Below are positions 22,901 to 35,643 of a stretch of 64,000 nucleotides of DNA, piece by piece. The first letter of the stretch is position 1, and each line of letters opens with the position of its first letter. The position numbers were made by a program, and so were the translations under genes. The notes beneath the pieces are model-generated. The model ran no database searches. It was given only the letters and a program-made list of their open reading frames with translations, and was not told where the DNA came from. Source of the DNA: Chimonanthus salicifolius (lineage: Eukaryota > Streptophyta > Magnoliopsida > Laurales > Calycanthaceae); NCBI GenBank assembly GCA_013350335.1, contig CM023540.1, positions 31,971,175 through 32,035,174 of the forward strand. The letters run 5' to 3'.

Positions 22901-25900
22901 ACAAGGATATATTATTTGAGATAGTTTTGTTGAGCTTTGGTGCTCACACATGGAGTCTCTTTAGGTATTTTCATATCAAACTGTTCTAGCCCTCCCTCAT
23001 TTTTCAGATGAAAGGTGAATTTATGTGATCCTAAATTCTACCCTGTTGGTTTGGTCAAACAACACCCTCCCAAACATCTTGATGCAAAAGGAATCCCTGT
23101 GGACTTCAAAGTGCAGTAAGGTGAAAATGAAACATTTTACTCGATCACTACACCTATGGTGAGTGAAGATGGATTCATCGTTGCCTTACAAAGCGGGTAA
23201 TCATCAGGATGACTTTGGGTTCTAAACATTTGACCAATCTTGAATGAACTACATCCTCTCCCATGTTTATTCGCTATGTTGCATGTGCTACCTCTTTTGA
23301 TGATGCAATACTGTAGAAAATAATAATAGAAAAAAGAAGAAGAAAGAGAAAATATTGGAGAAGGAATTCTCTCTCTTTGTATTGTATTGAATGTATTTCA
23401 AATCGTAAGAGCTACATGTATAAATAATAAACAAAGAGCCAATCAAGGTGGCTAATTTGGGAAAGAAATAAACAAATGACTAATTACAATCAATCATACA
23501 TAAATTCAGTTGACTCTCCAGAATTAGAAGATTATAATCAATTGCACTACAGAATTGGGTCCCACAACAACAGAGGTGTGCATGAGGAGCATGGAAGGAG
23601 AGATATGAGAACTTGAGGGAAAAAAAATGCTCATTTCATTTCTGTCTATAGGAGGATGAACGTGTAGATCAATTGGATGATGAAAGATAAGGCTTCCTAG
23701 AAGTATTAGTTTATGATGTACAACGGGATTGTGTGTCAGCAATTGGCAGGGGTTAGCTTTGTCATAATCTTAGCATCTGCATCTTGGGTGTTCTGATGGT
23801 TTGTTTAGTGGGTTTAGTAATCTGTTCTTGTATTTATGACCTTAGGTGTTGTTTTTCTGGATGTAAGTCTTGCAGTAATTTGTATTCTACGTAGTTAGAT
23901 GTATCCACTGTTGGTTTGTTACCATGGCCCAATGAAGTTCTTCTCTCTGCTTCAGTTAATAAATTAACGTTATCTTTTTAGGAAATGGTGGTTTAACATC
24001 CTTGTTCTTCTTTCTTAATGAAGTTCTTCTCTCTGCTTTAGTTAATAAATTAACGTTATCTTTTTAGGAAATGGTGGTTTAATTCAAATAATTGAAATTA
24101 GCTTTGAAATCAAATTACTGTAGTGCTAGAAGGTGAAAGAGATATATCAGATTCATGACATTAACAGATTTGTATTTGAAGTTTAAAATGGATGCATATT
24201 GTTTCTCTAAACCAGTTATATTGGTTATTAATTTCCATTCTCATTACTGACTTGGCTCAAAATCACTATTTCTCATTTTTCCATCCAGGTTATCTGACTT
24301 CTGGAGATTATTCAAAACAAGACAAAGAGAGGGGAATCCAAGACCCCATGATTGCAAGAGGAAAGTTTGTTCAAAGTCCACGAGTGGCAGAATTGAGGAA
24401 TAAGTTGCTTAAATTCATGGAAGAGCACATATACCCCTTGGAGAATGAATTCTACAAACTTGCTCAGTCTGGTATGCGATGGACTGTTCATCCAGAAGAG
24501 GAGAAGTTGAAAGAATTGGCAAAGAAAGAAGGCTTATGGAATTTGTGGATACCTGTAAATATTGTATTTTGTCTTTAAGTAATATCTATATCATTAATCA
24601 AAATACAAAACTGCACCCCTTTTTGTCTTAAAAGTACAGGCTCTGTACCGATAAGTATTTTTTGTACCCATGTTTAATCAGCTTCAAAGTATGTGCAGTT
24701 GTATTTATGGTTTGCTGAGAATGGTTTCATGTGCAGTTGGATAGTGCTGCTAGAGCAAGGAAGCTTCTGTTTGATGCCGGAAACCAATATGCTGAGAATG
24801 GGAACACCTTGCTGGGTGCTGGGCTTACAAACCTCGAATATGGATATCTGTGTGAGATCATGGGGCGTTCAATTTGGGCTCCACAGGTGTTCAACTGTGG
24901 TGCACCTGACACTGGAAATATGGAGGTATAAATTGGATCTTTATCCCGTAAGAACTAGTGGAAAGTTGTCCTTGAATATTCCTTAACACAATTAACTCTG
25001 ATGTTATGTTGCTTTATGTAATGTATATTTTTAACAAATTTTCGACTAGATAAATTCTTATTTACATGAGTAAATGAGTTTTATTAACTTTCAAAGGTAA
25101 CTCTCTTTTCTTCTTGGAGGTTAATCACAATTGTTAGGGAGATTAAGGGGCTATCCGTGGGCATGGAGGTTTCCTTCAAACATATTAGTCGATCGGCAAA
25201 TGGCGTTGCGGACTTTTTTGCTAAAAATGGTATTGAAGGACCGAGCTTGGGCGTTTTTCTTTTACAACAAAGATAACTGTATAGCTGTGGCTTAGTTGTT
25301 CTTGTTGCTTTGCCTTTTTGTTTTTCTTGGGCCTAATCCTCGTAGGCCTTGTGTGTCTTATTGCTTTGCTTTGTACTTATTTCTTCTTTTAATGAATTTT
25401 CTTCTTTACCGCTCAGAAAAAAAAACTCTCTTTTCTTCTTTATTTTATTTGTGATGCCCAAGTTTGACCAAAGACCATATTATCTTGTTGCAATAACAGA
25501 AAATGCTATGGTCGTACTTCATAAGGGCACCTATATTTCTTCGGTTCTAAATTTTTAATTATTATAACATTATCTGCTGCATGTCTAGTAGAAGCATAGA
25601 TGCTAACAAACCATAACAAACAGAAATAGCAGTAGGAAAAGAAGAAGAAAAAAATGTCACTATCTACAATTCCTACTGAAACTTAGGGAAGTTTTGGTAA
25701 CTATGCTATACCCCAGCACTGCAACTCAAGGCTAAGTTCCTTTGCGATATGATATGCAGCAGATAAAATCCTAGAAAATGGTCCCAGATCTATATTCTCA
25801 TGCATGTGGTCCAGGAAAGAACAGAAAATTCATCAATATCAGAAGTGCTTTTACCCCATGTATGGAGACTGTACATTTGACAAAATAAGCCCGCCACTAT

Positions 25901-28900
25901 CTAAACACATATTTCCAGTCAGAGCATACCGGTTGCCACCTCCTGCTTCAATCATCTTTAAAGTCCAGTAGGTGTCTGGAACCAATTTTTTTTTAATTTC
26001 ATGTGAACAGTTTTCACATTATCCAATGCTTGAATGTTAAAAAAAAAATCTTATATTTGATGACAGTGCAGAGGAGAATATTTGTGAAATGTTTATTTTC
26101 AATCATGTTTCATTAGTTTTTATTTAATTGATTCTTTCTCTCTTTTGATATAGGTATTGTTGAGGTATGGAAGTAAGGAGCAACAAAAGGAATGGCTTAT
26201 TCCTTTACTTGAGGGAAAGATCCGATCTGGATTTGCAATGACAGAACCACAAGTTGCTTCTTCTGATGCAACTAACATTGAATGTTCAATTAAAAGGTTG
26301 GTACATATGGTATGCATGCCTTGTCACTGTTGGAAAATACACATGAGCTGAGGCACAAGAAAGCATGGTCTTTATGTCCCTAGTGATTCATACCCACACT
26401 CATTCATTGGCATGCATATTTTATGGTTTCACGGAACCTACATGCTATTTTCTTTTTTTCAATTTTCTTCTTAAGGTATATCTACTATCTGCTTTAATAC
26501 CACTTAATTGCCTCCCTTTAGCATTCGCAAATCTATGATACTAGACACTTCAAAGTAGGCAATGTTTCTATATCCTATAAAGTCTACTATTTATTTTTGT
26601 GTGGAATCTGTCTCTACCATATCTATGGCATGCCTAGGCATCATAATTCCCAAAAATGATGGCCTGGTAAAAGTCCATTTTTGTTTCTCTACTCTTGTTC
26701 AGAAAAGAACCGCTTATTCTAGACAGGTCTAGATTCAGTCTAAAAGCTAAGTTCCTAGTAGGAAATGATACCGAATTTTTTGTAGAGAGAAACCCACTTG
26801 ATCTCCTAACAATCTCTTTAAGCTTGTGGGTACGACACATTGTTCTACAACTTGACTAAATTTCAGTGCATAGTTTGTAGTTTCCTATGAGGTCTCAGTT
26901 CTCCACTCCTGTAAGTGCTTCTAGGTCTTTGAAGTTGAGACACTGCACCTGTGGTATACCATAGTGGAGCTATCTTTTAGATAATAGTAACCTGTGTTTT
27001 ATTATCTTTTATAGGATATTGTATCTTATAGATAATTATTCATTATCAATCAGCTATAAATTTGTTGGTGTATTGATGATTCAGATTTATAAATAGGTCT
27101 GCCTTCTCATGAAGCAAACACCTGTTTCCAGACACATCATTATTTTCTCTATTGCTTAAAAAAAATATTGAGGGAGGTTCTTCTACACCAATGCAAGGGA
27201 TTTCCTTCGATTCAATTCAAATTTCTTTGTAGACTGGGTTCTTATTGCTGGTTTAAACAAATAGGAAGTCCTCAAACCTAGCTGTCATTTCATGCACAAA
27301 TGCTGATGAGAATGCATGGAAGACATTGTAGAATAATAGGATAAAGAGAAGAAGAAAAGAGAATATGGAGAAGAATTCTCTGTACTGTATATTTCTAACT
27401 ATTAGAGGTTACATGTATAAATAATACAAAGGGAGTCGTTCACTGTGGCTAAAAAAAAAAAATAAACAATGATCAATTACAATAAGTCAGACAACTAACT
27501 AATTTGACTTTCCAAAGTAAAGTGATTCTGGACAATTCTGTCCAGAAATGGGTCACAATTGGTCAACGATGTCTTGAAGTGGGTTCGAGGATGTCAAATA
27601 ATGCCTAGCTTGCTAACATCCGAAGAGAGCTGAGTTCGAAGAACTGCCTTTGTCAACATACCTGCAAGGCGATCTTTAGAGTGCAAAAAAGGAGTGAAAA
27701 GTCCGGCCTTCAGATATATGCTGACAAAGAAAATGACAATCGACTTCAATGTGCTTAATCCTCTCATGAAAGACCGGATTGAAGGCGATGTTGATTAGCA
27801 GATCTAGGGACCACTCTAAGAAACCAAACTCTCTAATGGAGTGATGAATCCTCTTGAGTTTATCTAGATATCTCCACGGACACAAACTGCCCAATGCCCA
27901 ACTTGTAACCACCCAAGAATCCCCTTAAAGAATACCACCTTGAGAGAACTATTTCCATCTCTTGCTCACCACACCAAAGAGCAAACAGCTCAATTTCAAT
28001 TGGATGAGTAGGTTAATGCTGAAGGAAGAGTTAGAAATGAATGAATTAGGGATATCTAAAATAGTCAAAATAGATAACAAATTGAGAGAGGGTCGTTTGA
28101 AGTGGTTTTGGCATGTAATTAGATAACTAGAGACAACCCCGTACATAACTTTGAGAGGTTACAAATTGTAAGCACAAGTAGAAGTATACCACTAAAAATG
28201 TGGAGGGAAAGTATAAAGAAAGACATGATAGATAATGAAATGATTGACTCTATGGTTTATGATAGAGACAATTGAAGAAGTAGAACTTGAAAAGCCAATC
28301 CCAAGTAGATGGGATTTTGGCATTTGTTGATGATGATTATTATTATTACTATTTTCAAAATGTTGCCAACTATGAACATATTGTAAATGTTTTTGGTATT
28401 TTCATGAGATTTTCCTAAAACATCCATTTCTTTAATTCATCTTTTAAGAAGTTTCATTAGTTTATAAATACAATTTTCTATTTCTATTTTTATTGGTTTG
28501 TCAATAGTTTTCTTTGTAACATCTAGAGCAAAGACCAAATTTTGGGAATCTCTTCAAATAATTCTAAGATGAGAAAGTGCCGACTAAGGGAATTTGTGAC
28601 CATGGTGAACGCAGTTGTTATACTTGATGTATAGATAATTATGTATACTCACATGATTTATTATCATAAATGCATTCTGGATGATTAAATTCCTATATAG
28701 CAACAGAATACAAGAGGATAGAATTGAACAATTTTCAATAATATAATGGCATTATGCTGTCATCTTCCTTTTCCTATTTTAATGTTCTATTGTCATGTGA
28801 AATTTATTTTTTTTATTTGGAAGATAAATGTTACTTGTTGTTTTGTGACTTCTAGAGGGTTAACAAATAAATTAGAGTTTCTATATGATATTGAATTGTA

Positions 28901-30812
28901 ATTTCCACTTGTTGTAACTTACCTGGATATTCATTATAGGCAAGGGGACTCATATATTATCAATGGAAAGAAGTGGTGGACAAGTGGGGCTATGGATCCC
29001 AGGTGCCGCCTTTTGATAGTCATGGTGAGTTTGTCAGATGGACATTTGGGTTATTTCAATTATAAGGCAGCAGAACCATACGACACTTCTTGTACTATAT
29101 ATGATAACAAAAATTGAACAAAATTCTATGCAGGGAAAAACAGATTTCACTGCTTCAATGCATAAGCAACAATCCATGATTTTAGTAGATATGAAAACTC
29201 CTGGTGTCCATATAAAGAGACCACTGTTGGTCTTTGGTTTTGATGATGCACCTCATGGGCATGCAGAAATATCATTCGAAAATGTGCGAGTGCCAGCAGA
29301 GAATATTCTGTTGGGTGAAGGCCGTGGATTTGAAATCGCTCAGGTAGATGGCCATTCAGTGTCTTTAGAATGAGCTATAAAACATTTTTTTTTTTCCATT
29401 TTCTTACATTCATTTTTAAGTATGCAGGGTAGGTTGGGTCCCGGAAGATTGCACCACTGCATGAGGCTTGTAGGTGCAGCAGAACGTGGAATGCAGATGA
29501 TGGTGCAGAGGGCTCTTTCAAGGAGAGTATTTCGGAAGTTCATTGCTGAGCAAGGTTCTTTTTTGTCTGATCTTGCCAAGGTACATATGATATGTTATTT
29601 TACTGCTCTTCAAAGGCAAAAAAAAGGAACGCTGAAAATGATATGGTTTCCCTTAAATAAAATTAAGGTTGACTACTTGTTTCTGCTGAGTAATAATTGA
29701 TGAGAAAATAAGAAATGCGGAAGAATCCTTATCTGTAATGAACAACTGATGGAAGAGGTAAAGATACAAAAGCAATTGCAAAGCCAAGTGTGCAGCAGCA
29801 GCATTCAATCAGCAGTATTTTCTAATTTCACTAAATTGTCAAAATTTCACCATACTTATGTACCTTTTTTTAATCATCTTGAGGATATACAGGTAACATG
29901 AATACATAAAACATATATTGAAATATGAAATAATGGTTGTAGCATGATAATATAATTATTATAAATCTTTGAATATAACTACAAGTGAAAATACATTGAG
30001 TTAAATTCATGTAACTTTTTACCATTTGAATATTAGCCTTGTATGTTGCAATTTTATGGGCTTGTTAGTTTATTTACACCACGGTGAATTATCAGTTTCA
30101 CAACATTTGAACCTGTGAATTCCCTGATATCCAGATTCCATACAAGCAGGGCCTGTGATTCCACCAAGTATGATGGCTTTTCCTTAAATATCTTTTGGAT
30201 TGGAAGCTTATAACCCTTTTGATCTGTGGCTTAAGCAAAACACAGCAACACCCAGATAAGAATGGGAAAAATGTGAATTCTTTGACCTTACCATCTCGAA
30301 AGTAGAACTTTTGGCATCCCTCATGCATCACGGGGAGCATCATTCCGACCTTAGTCTTCCATTCCCTGAATCTGAGGGAAAAGGGGTAATGGTATTATAT
30401 ATTTTGCAGTGTCGAGTGGAACTAGAGGCAACAAGATTGTTAGTTCTAGAAGCAGCAGACCAGCTAGATCGGCTTGGTAACAAAACAGCCCGAGGAACCA
30501 TTGCAATGGCCAAGGCAAGTTATTTGGCTACTCATTTTAAAGACTAATGGTATGCGTACTTGTAAAACTTCAAATTCTGTGAATAGTTTTGAGAGTGTAT
30601 CATTACATGAACTGTTGCAGGTTGCAGCTCCAAATATGGCGCTGAAGGTGCTTGACAGGGCAATGCAGGTTCATGGAGCTGCCGGTTTATCGTCTGACAC
30701 TGTTCTTGCACATCTCTGGGCTACTGCCCGGACGCTGAGAATTGCAGATGGTCCAGATGAGGTTCATCTGGGAACAATAGCCAAGTTGGAAGTGCGAAAA
30801 GCAAAGCTGTAG
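16906..30812 (+). CDS. IBR3: IBR3 / ACAD10-11-like peroxisomal acyl-CoA dehydrogenase with N-terminal kinase-like domain
   Basis: Seventeen exons join in frame to 829 aa: 16906-17040, 17147-17281, 18802-18942, 19207-19338, 19539-19727, 20410-20487, 22042-22161, 22288-22386, 22579-22696, 24289-24554, 24737-24925, 26154-26296, 28940-29024, 29134-29343, 29428-29580, 30410-30514, 30621-30812. Residues ~35-300 form an aminoglycoside-phosphotransferase-like domain with the catalytic-loop HGDFRLDN (230-237) and ILDWE (250-254). Residues ~395-829 form an acyl-CoA dehydrogenase with FAMTEPQ (561-567), the arginine-rich GRLGPGR loop (681-687) and the C-terminal DGPDEVHLG region (809-817). The protein ends in AKL, a PTS1 peroxisomal signal. 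In Arabidopsis, IBR3 acts in the beta-oxidation-like conversion of indole-3-butyric acid to IAA. Length and domain order match that family. All introns are GT-AG except the last, which is GC-AG. Introns hold LINE, RTE and Copia debris. The Arabidopsis substrate role is inferred by homology. Confidence 0.95.
17544..18801. other. Rest of IBR3 intron 2
   Basis: Non-coding. About 17770-17990 holds degenerate gagtc / gactcag strings like those at 11400-11610. The remainder is T-rich intron sequence. Confidence 0.4.
20590..21130 (+). mobile_element. RTE-type non-LTR retrotransposon fragment in IBR3 intron 6
   Basis: In broken frames the translation shows pieces typical of the C-terminal part of plant RTE reverse transcriptases: [11 protein letters not shown], then [13 protein letters not shown] (tgctttataaagcagaatgttgg) and [13 protein letters not shown] text (around 20965-20990). 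It ends near a gatgatgatg run (about 21110-21125). Many stops; an old remnant in sense orientation. Confidence 0.6.
23312..23564 (-). mobile_element. Solo-LTR-like Copia remnant in IBR3 intron 9
   Basis: Shares sequence with 27327-27555: tgtaga-aataata start, gaattctct, acatgtataaataat, and an end near gaattgggtccca. At 27.5 kb the related segment lies directly downstream (minus strand) of a Copia pol remnant, so this copy is probably a solo LTR of the same family. No internal coding region is seen next to it. Confidence 0.5.
23931..24082. repeat. 66-bp direct repeat in IBR3 intron 9
   Basis: A 66-bp sequence beginning aatgaagttcttctctctgc occurs at 23931-23996 and 24017-24082, period 86 bp, with one visible mismatch (ttcag versus tttag). 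A recent local duplication. Confidence 0.85.
25099..25440 (+). mobile_element. 5'-truncated LINE insertion with perfect 17-bp target-site duplication in IBR3 intron 11
   Basis: The insert (25116-25423) is flanked by aactctcttttcttctt at 25099-25115 and 25424-25440, a perfect 17-bp target duplication. It encodes the last part of the LINE RNase H domain, including [21 protein letters not shown], then a stop, a short 3' region with aatgaattttctt, and an A run. It is the same family as the insertion at 7375-7990: the [11 protein letters not shown] motif and the 3' end match. Inserted in the sense orientation of the host gene. Confidence 0.92.
27327..27990 (-). mobile_element. Copia retrotransposon remnant (RNase H end plus LTR) in IBR3 intron 12
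   Basis: On the minus strand, about 27990-27570 gives the C-terminal Copia RNase H region: [14 protein letters not shown], then [12 protein letters not shown] and, in the same stretch, [14 protein letters not shown] and KLGII before a stop. Below it lies a segment (about 27555-27327) starting TGACCC and ending TTCTACA on the minus strand, matching the solo-LTR-like copy at 23312. The upstream pol part is degenerate and the 5' LTR is absent. Confidence 0.7.
28020..28345 (+). mobile_element. RTE-type retrotransposon 3' end in IBR3 intron 12
   Basis: The translation shows [27 protein letters not shown], matching the K-M-R-E-x-R-L-R-W-F-G-H-V motif near the C-terminus of plant RTE reverse transcriptases. 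It ends in the family-type tail ccaatcccaagtagatggga followed by a gatgattattattatta run. Frameshifted and truncated at the 5' end. Confidence 0.75.
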
Positions 30813-31120
30813 ATTATCTAATCAGAAATCTATGACTAAATGGTCTTTGCATTCTATGAAAAAAGAATGTCAAGTAAGAAGTTCAAGGAATTGCAGAGCT
30901 ATAGTGATTGAGGAGGTATAGTTGTCCAATGAACACACATGAGATAGGTGAGAGATTCTTTGTTTCCTTTTCAGGTTTGTAGCCTTCGCAGACCGCTTCA
31001 TCAATAATGAAAATCTTGGTAAACTTAAATATCCCAAGCAATAATGAAATATACTTAATATCACAAAAAGTTATTTATGCAATTAGGTGGTATATAATCT
31101 TAGATGTATGATAACATGGA

Positions 31121-31165
31121 TTTTTTTTTAATTTCCGTGTGGAAAACTGCGGGAAACCCAGCGGT
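31121..31165 (-). mobile_element. SINE 3'-end fragment
   Basis: T run then aatttccgtgtggaaaactgc and gggaaacccagcg: the reverse complement of the conserved 3' tail of the tRNA-derived SINE family seen at 8430-8596. Confidence 0.6.
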
Positions 31166-33056
31166 TGTATGAGTATAATCTTGTGACGTTTATTGTTTTC
31201 TAGTATGCTTGGCTGATCTGATCTTTTACTTAAATTTATTTATGTAATTGTTTAGATGGAGATCATTGAAGATTTCTTTCATACATCATGAGTTGATTAG
31301 GTTTACAAACCATTTGACTCAAAATCCATCCTCCACAGTTAAACATGTTTTTAATGATTTACTTCCTAATTAGTAAAATGTTATCAAATCTCCCTTCATC
31401 TATTTAGACTTTATTGTGTCTTAAATCTCTTTAATGACATTCTCATCTTTGCTTTGGTAAGTTTAAGAATAGTTTAGTTTAATCAAAAGTCTTCTCTATA
31501 GAATTTTCTCATCTTTTGCTTGCTCAGAAGTCAAAAATTCGTTCCAGCTAACGTTTTCAAACCGTTCTAAATATCTATTCTTTATTTTCTTTTTCTTATT
31601 AATTAGTCAAACTTAAAAAATAATTCAATTTGGTAATTTTAAAAAATAATATTAGTTCCCATCATAGATGTGATGTGTCTTGTCGTATTTCAGAGCAGAC
31701 GGCTGGATTCTTTGCATGTGACTGAAAGAGACAGACCATCATACTAATGATAGTCATTTGATTCAATTAGAAATTAGAATATTGAGAAGTCGCCAAGTCT
31801 AGAATTGGACACGGGACACGAGACTCTAATACTTAGAATCAACAAAAGTAAAAGATGGGGCCTACTATTTGTGGGGCCATTTAGATATAAGCCAATCTTA
31901 AGAGAACAAGAAAGTGTGAAAATGAGAAAGTCATAGAAAGTGAGAAAAATGGATAACTACAAGAGTTTTACTTTATAAATGATGAATAATTATAATTTAG
32001 AGGGATTAAGTAATTGTCAGGAAGTGGTAGTCTTGATTTCGAATCTAACTCTATTCTAGAAGGTCGCTTTATATAGAATGATCAAGGTGTACGTAGGTAA
32101 GGAGGTTTGTATATGTTCGAAGATTATTGGATGCTCTAAGATGTTCAAGCACTTTAGTCTTTAAAAAAATAAAAAAAATTTATATAAGTTCACTTTTGTT
32201 GTAAGTTATGATTAATTTTACACCTATGACAAAATTTACATTAAAAAATAAATATATTTTAACATCTCTTCAAAATATATGATAACTATAAAGTAAGTTA
32301 ATTATGATACTTAATTATTGTGGGATTGAAACTTATTATTGGATCTTTTGAATCTATTTGATACTATAAAATGTTTCAATTCAACGGTAAGCAGTCCTTG
32401 TAAACGCTTGATATTTAACCTCATAAACAGCTACAAAGAAACATTGAGATCCACGGAATATATAAATTTAATTCAATTTACTATAACTTATGATATAATA
32501 ATCATCTTCCCTATTTTAATCATTTCTTTAAATAATTATCCTTGAAAAGAGTGTTAAGAATAAGTACAATTGAAGGATGATCCTTAATGGGTAAGGGTGC
32601 ACCGTATTACTATGAGGTGATTATAGATTTATTGAAAATGTCTCTATTTAACAAAATGATCCATAAAAATCATCTCATTTAAATATTCAACCATCTCTTT
32701 TAAGCTTTTTAAAATTTAGAAAATATATTATTTTTACTATTTAATTTTTTATGCTTTCTTAAAAATATCTTAATTAATTTAGTCAAAATATTTTAATAAA
32801 TTATATACTTATATAAAAATCTTTTTAACGAATCAATCACTAGCCCTCCCTTAAAATGTCCGAACCACACCAAATGGTGGTGGTCCCACTTGAGTGCCCA
32901 CCTAAATGTGGGACATGGTTGATTATTTCACATGTAAAAAAAAAAAATTGCTAGTTTTTGTTTGTACAAGTGGAGCTAAGTGTTTGCCATAAAATCTTGA
33001 GTTGGTCTACTTGTCGGCTTTTTCTTTTTTATAACATGGGTATTCTCACTTTATAT

Positions 33057-33200
33057 TAGAGGTGAAACTAATCCGACAAACATATGTAAATCTCTCAACC
33101 ACCGACACCAGTTAAGTAGAGTGATCCGTTAAGATTAAACGTAATTCGAACTCAAGACTCCACTTTATGAGGGGAGCATGTTAACTATAAGGCACCCTTT
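33057..33200 (-). mobile_element. Second SINE-like family, fragment
   Basis: The minus strand contains a tRNA-like stretch (B-box-like gagttcgaatt near 33150) and ends in gagagatttacatatgtttgtcggattagtttcacc. Similar ends lie at about 550-640 and 33386-33420 (minus) and about 63700-63830 (plus, with gggttcgac). Copies are diverged, so I give this moderate weight. Confidence 0.4.
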
Positions 33201-34025
33201 GGGATTAAAAAGGGTGATGAATACGTTGAAAAAGTATTGAATTATATAAGTCATATTTTGCAACTTTTTAAAATTTAACGAATTTAAAGTTTTTAACTTT
33301 TGATTTATAATTTTAAAAAATATAGCTTGATTCATCTTATTAAAATGATTCCGTTGGGTTATCATAAAGAATTTCAAGTTTATATTGAAGGTGAGACTAA
33401 TCTCCACATGTACATTGAATATATTTCTAGTCTAATCTTAAAAATTCAAATCAAACTCAAGCTAATTTAATTCAATCAAAATCATTTTTAATATTTTTTT
33501 ATTAAAATAAAGACCTTTCAAATAAATTAATTATTATATTATTTGGTATACTCGTACTTAAATATATAAAATAATAATAATTACGTGGTGGTTAGATGAT
33601 AACATTCTACAATAATCATTCCAAGAATGGAAGATTCCTATGCATGCGGGTACAGTGCTCCAAAATGGAATTCCCACTTAGGATCATGGATTCAGATCGA
33701 GTTTATTGTAGAAGAGTTTTTACCCTTTGGCTTTACTTTTAAGAATTCTTTTTATTCTATTTAATTTTGAAAAAATCTAATTTTTATGGAAAAAAAAACA
33801 GTTAATCACTGATTAAAGTAAAATACTCTTTAAAAGGTATTTGTATTTGTTCTACCAGTTGAGATGTAATAATTATAATCATTCTAACTCTTTATCTTAA
33901 ACTTCAAAATTTCAACCGTCTAATAAAATTTCTATGTAATGTATATATAAGATTGAAACTAAAAAAAATGTGAGACACTTTTTTTCAAATATCAAAGAAA
34001 TATATAAACTAAATATTAATTTTTT

Positions 34026-34177
34026 ACTACTCACTGGTTAATCTCCTATCTTAGAAAGCAGAAGATATCAAGTTTGAATCTCTATAGTCTAATTTGATAT
34101 ACCAAAAATAGTAGGTATCATTTGTAGTAGTTTTATGTTAGGTTTCCACAGTTCTCAGATGTAGATTCAAAAAATTA
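34026..34177 (+). mobile_element. tRNA-derived SINE, diverged copy
   Basis: Head with ctcactggttaatctcc and B-box-like caagtttgaatctc, body with tagtctaatttgatatacc, and a tail ending ttccacagttctcag...gattcaaaaaa, matching the SINE family at 41.8-43.4 kb. Confidence 0.55.
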
Positions 34178-35643
34178 ATTAAACAAACTCAATTCCAATG
34201 ACAATAGAAGGTTGAGTTGATGACCTCATCCCACACATTCCATTCATTTTCAAGGGTCTTCTCAGTGCAATGAGAAAGTTGGGCCCCATGTCCAATAAAT
34301 ATCTTTGGATCCTCCAAATAGCCTACAGAAATCAATCATTTGTATAACCAATCTATCATAGTTTTGTAGGATAAATTATAAAAAAATCAAAAGGTTATGG
34401 CAACTAAATCTTTGACCTCCAAAATCATAATAATTAAAGGATAATATAGATGTTAAATATTATCTACTGCTTGCTTTTGTCAACTTTTAATATATCAGCT
34501 AAAGATACGTGATACACTTGAGATTTTAATAGATAAACTTTCTAAATAAATCGAAAGTACGTGTCTTTCTACTATTTTTAGAAAAGAATATCAAAAAAAA
34601 AAAAAAATCTATTACAACTTTAAGATATTTGTAAAGTGTTGATCATTGGTGTGTACAATGATGAATTCGTTAAAAATAATTTTGTTTGATTATATTAAAA
34701 AGTTTACTTTACTTAAATTATGCCTCTAATGTACCTCAATGCACTAAGAAATATCAATATCATACTTATTTTTGTCCTGCTGCAAAGCCGTAAGCAGCCA
34801 TAAGTGAGTCAAATGTTCCTGTGACTTCACTTAAATATTAAGTTATTTGATAAAATAATCTTATCAAAGTAAATAAGAAATATCAGTATTACAATTATAA
34901 AAAATAAAATTTATTAAAAAAATCTTCAATTTGATTATGCATATAGAATTGAACGGTGGAAAGAGAGTACTATTTCAACCTTTATTTTACCTGATTTAAA
35001 TCTAATTATAGTATATATTCAATGACAATATTTTTTTGAGTTATTTAAATCAATAATTGATGTGGGTGTGGTGAATTCCAGATCACTTTGACGGTGAGGA
35101 GTCTTGCTTGTCAGTCCGATGTATTATGGATTGGACATTAGTCCCACCTTCAAAGAGTAAATATTCGAAATCCTGACTATAAAGTGAATTCTCTCTTTTT
35201 AAAAATAACTTTTTTTATCAAAAATAAAACCGTGAGTTCGATCTAATGAATTTTAAGTCGGTCAAAATAAATAATAATTATTATTTTTTATTCGATAATG
35301 TCATGTAATTTGAGTTGAAGTGAGTGACATGAGCATCGCCACTCACTCATGGCAAGTATGTGTCCCTACCAACTTCCTGTTGTCATAAATAATCCTCCCT
35401 ACGGTACTACTGTCCACAGACGAGTACAAAACATAGCACAGAAACAAAAGATAATGTCAAACCAGTTGCAGCAGCAGTTTCTTGACTTTCTTCAATTTAA
35501 TTCCTTTACTCTTCTTTCTTTGTCTGTTGAGTTATTCATCCCTGTCTGAATCTCCTCAATTCCTTACTGGTTCTTCACTATCTCTTTCTTTCTCTGCTGC
35601 TGAAGCAGCTACAGAGGAAGAGGAGGAGGAGGAGGAGGAGAAG

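Larger units (their letters stand above)
30813..35380. other. Intergenic region between IBR3 and the AUX/LAX gene
   Basis: About 4.5 kb of AT-rich DNA without a credible gene. The first ~250 bases are probably IBR3 3' UTR (several aataa-like strings at 31010-31060). SINE pieces lie at 31121-31165 (minus), 33057-33200 (minus, second family) and 34026-34177 (plus). The remainder shows only short open frames without family features. Confidence 0.5.

Noticed and set aside
35482..35643. Longer N-terminus for the AUX/LAX protein with a hydrophobic start.
   Set aside because: The frame would start at TTG, not ATG, and runs through a GAG microsatellite; the ATG at 35644 fits the family.
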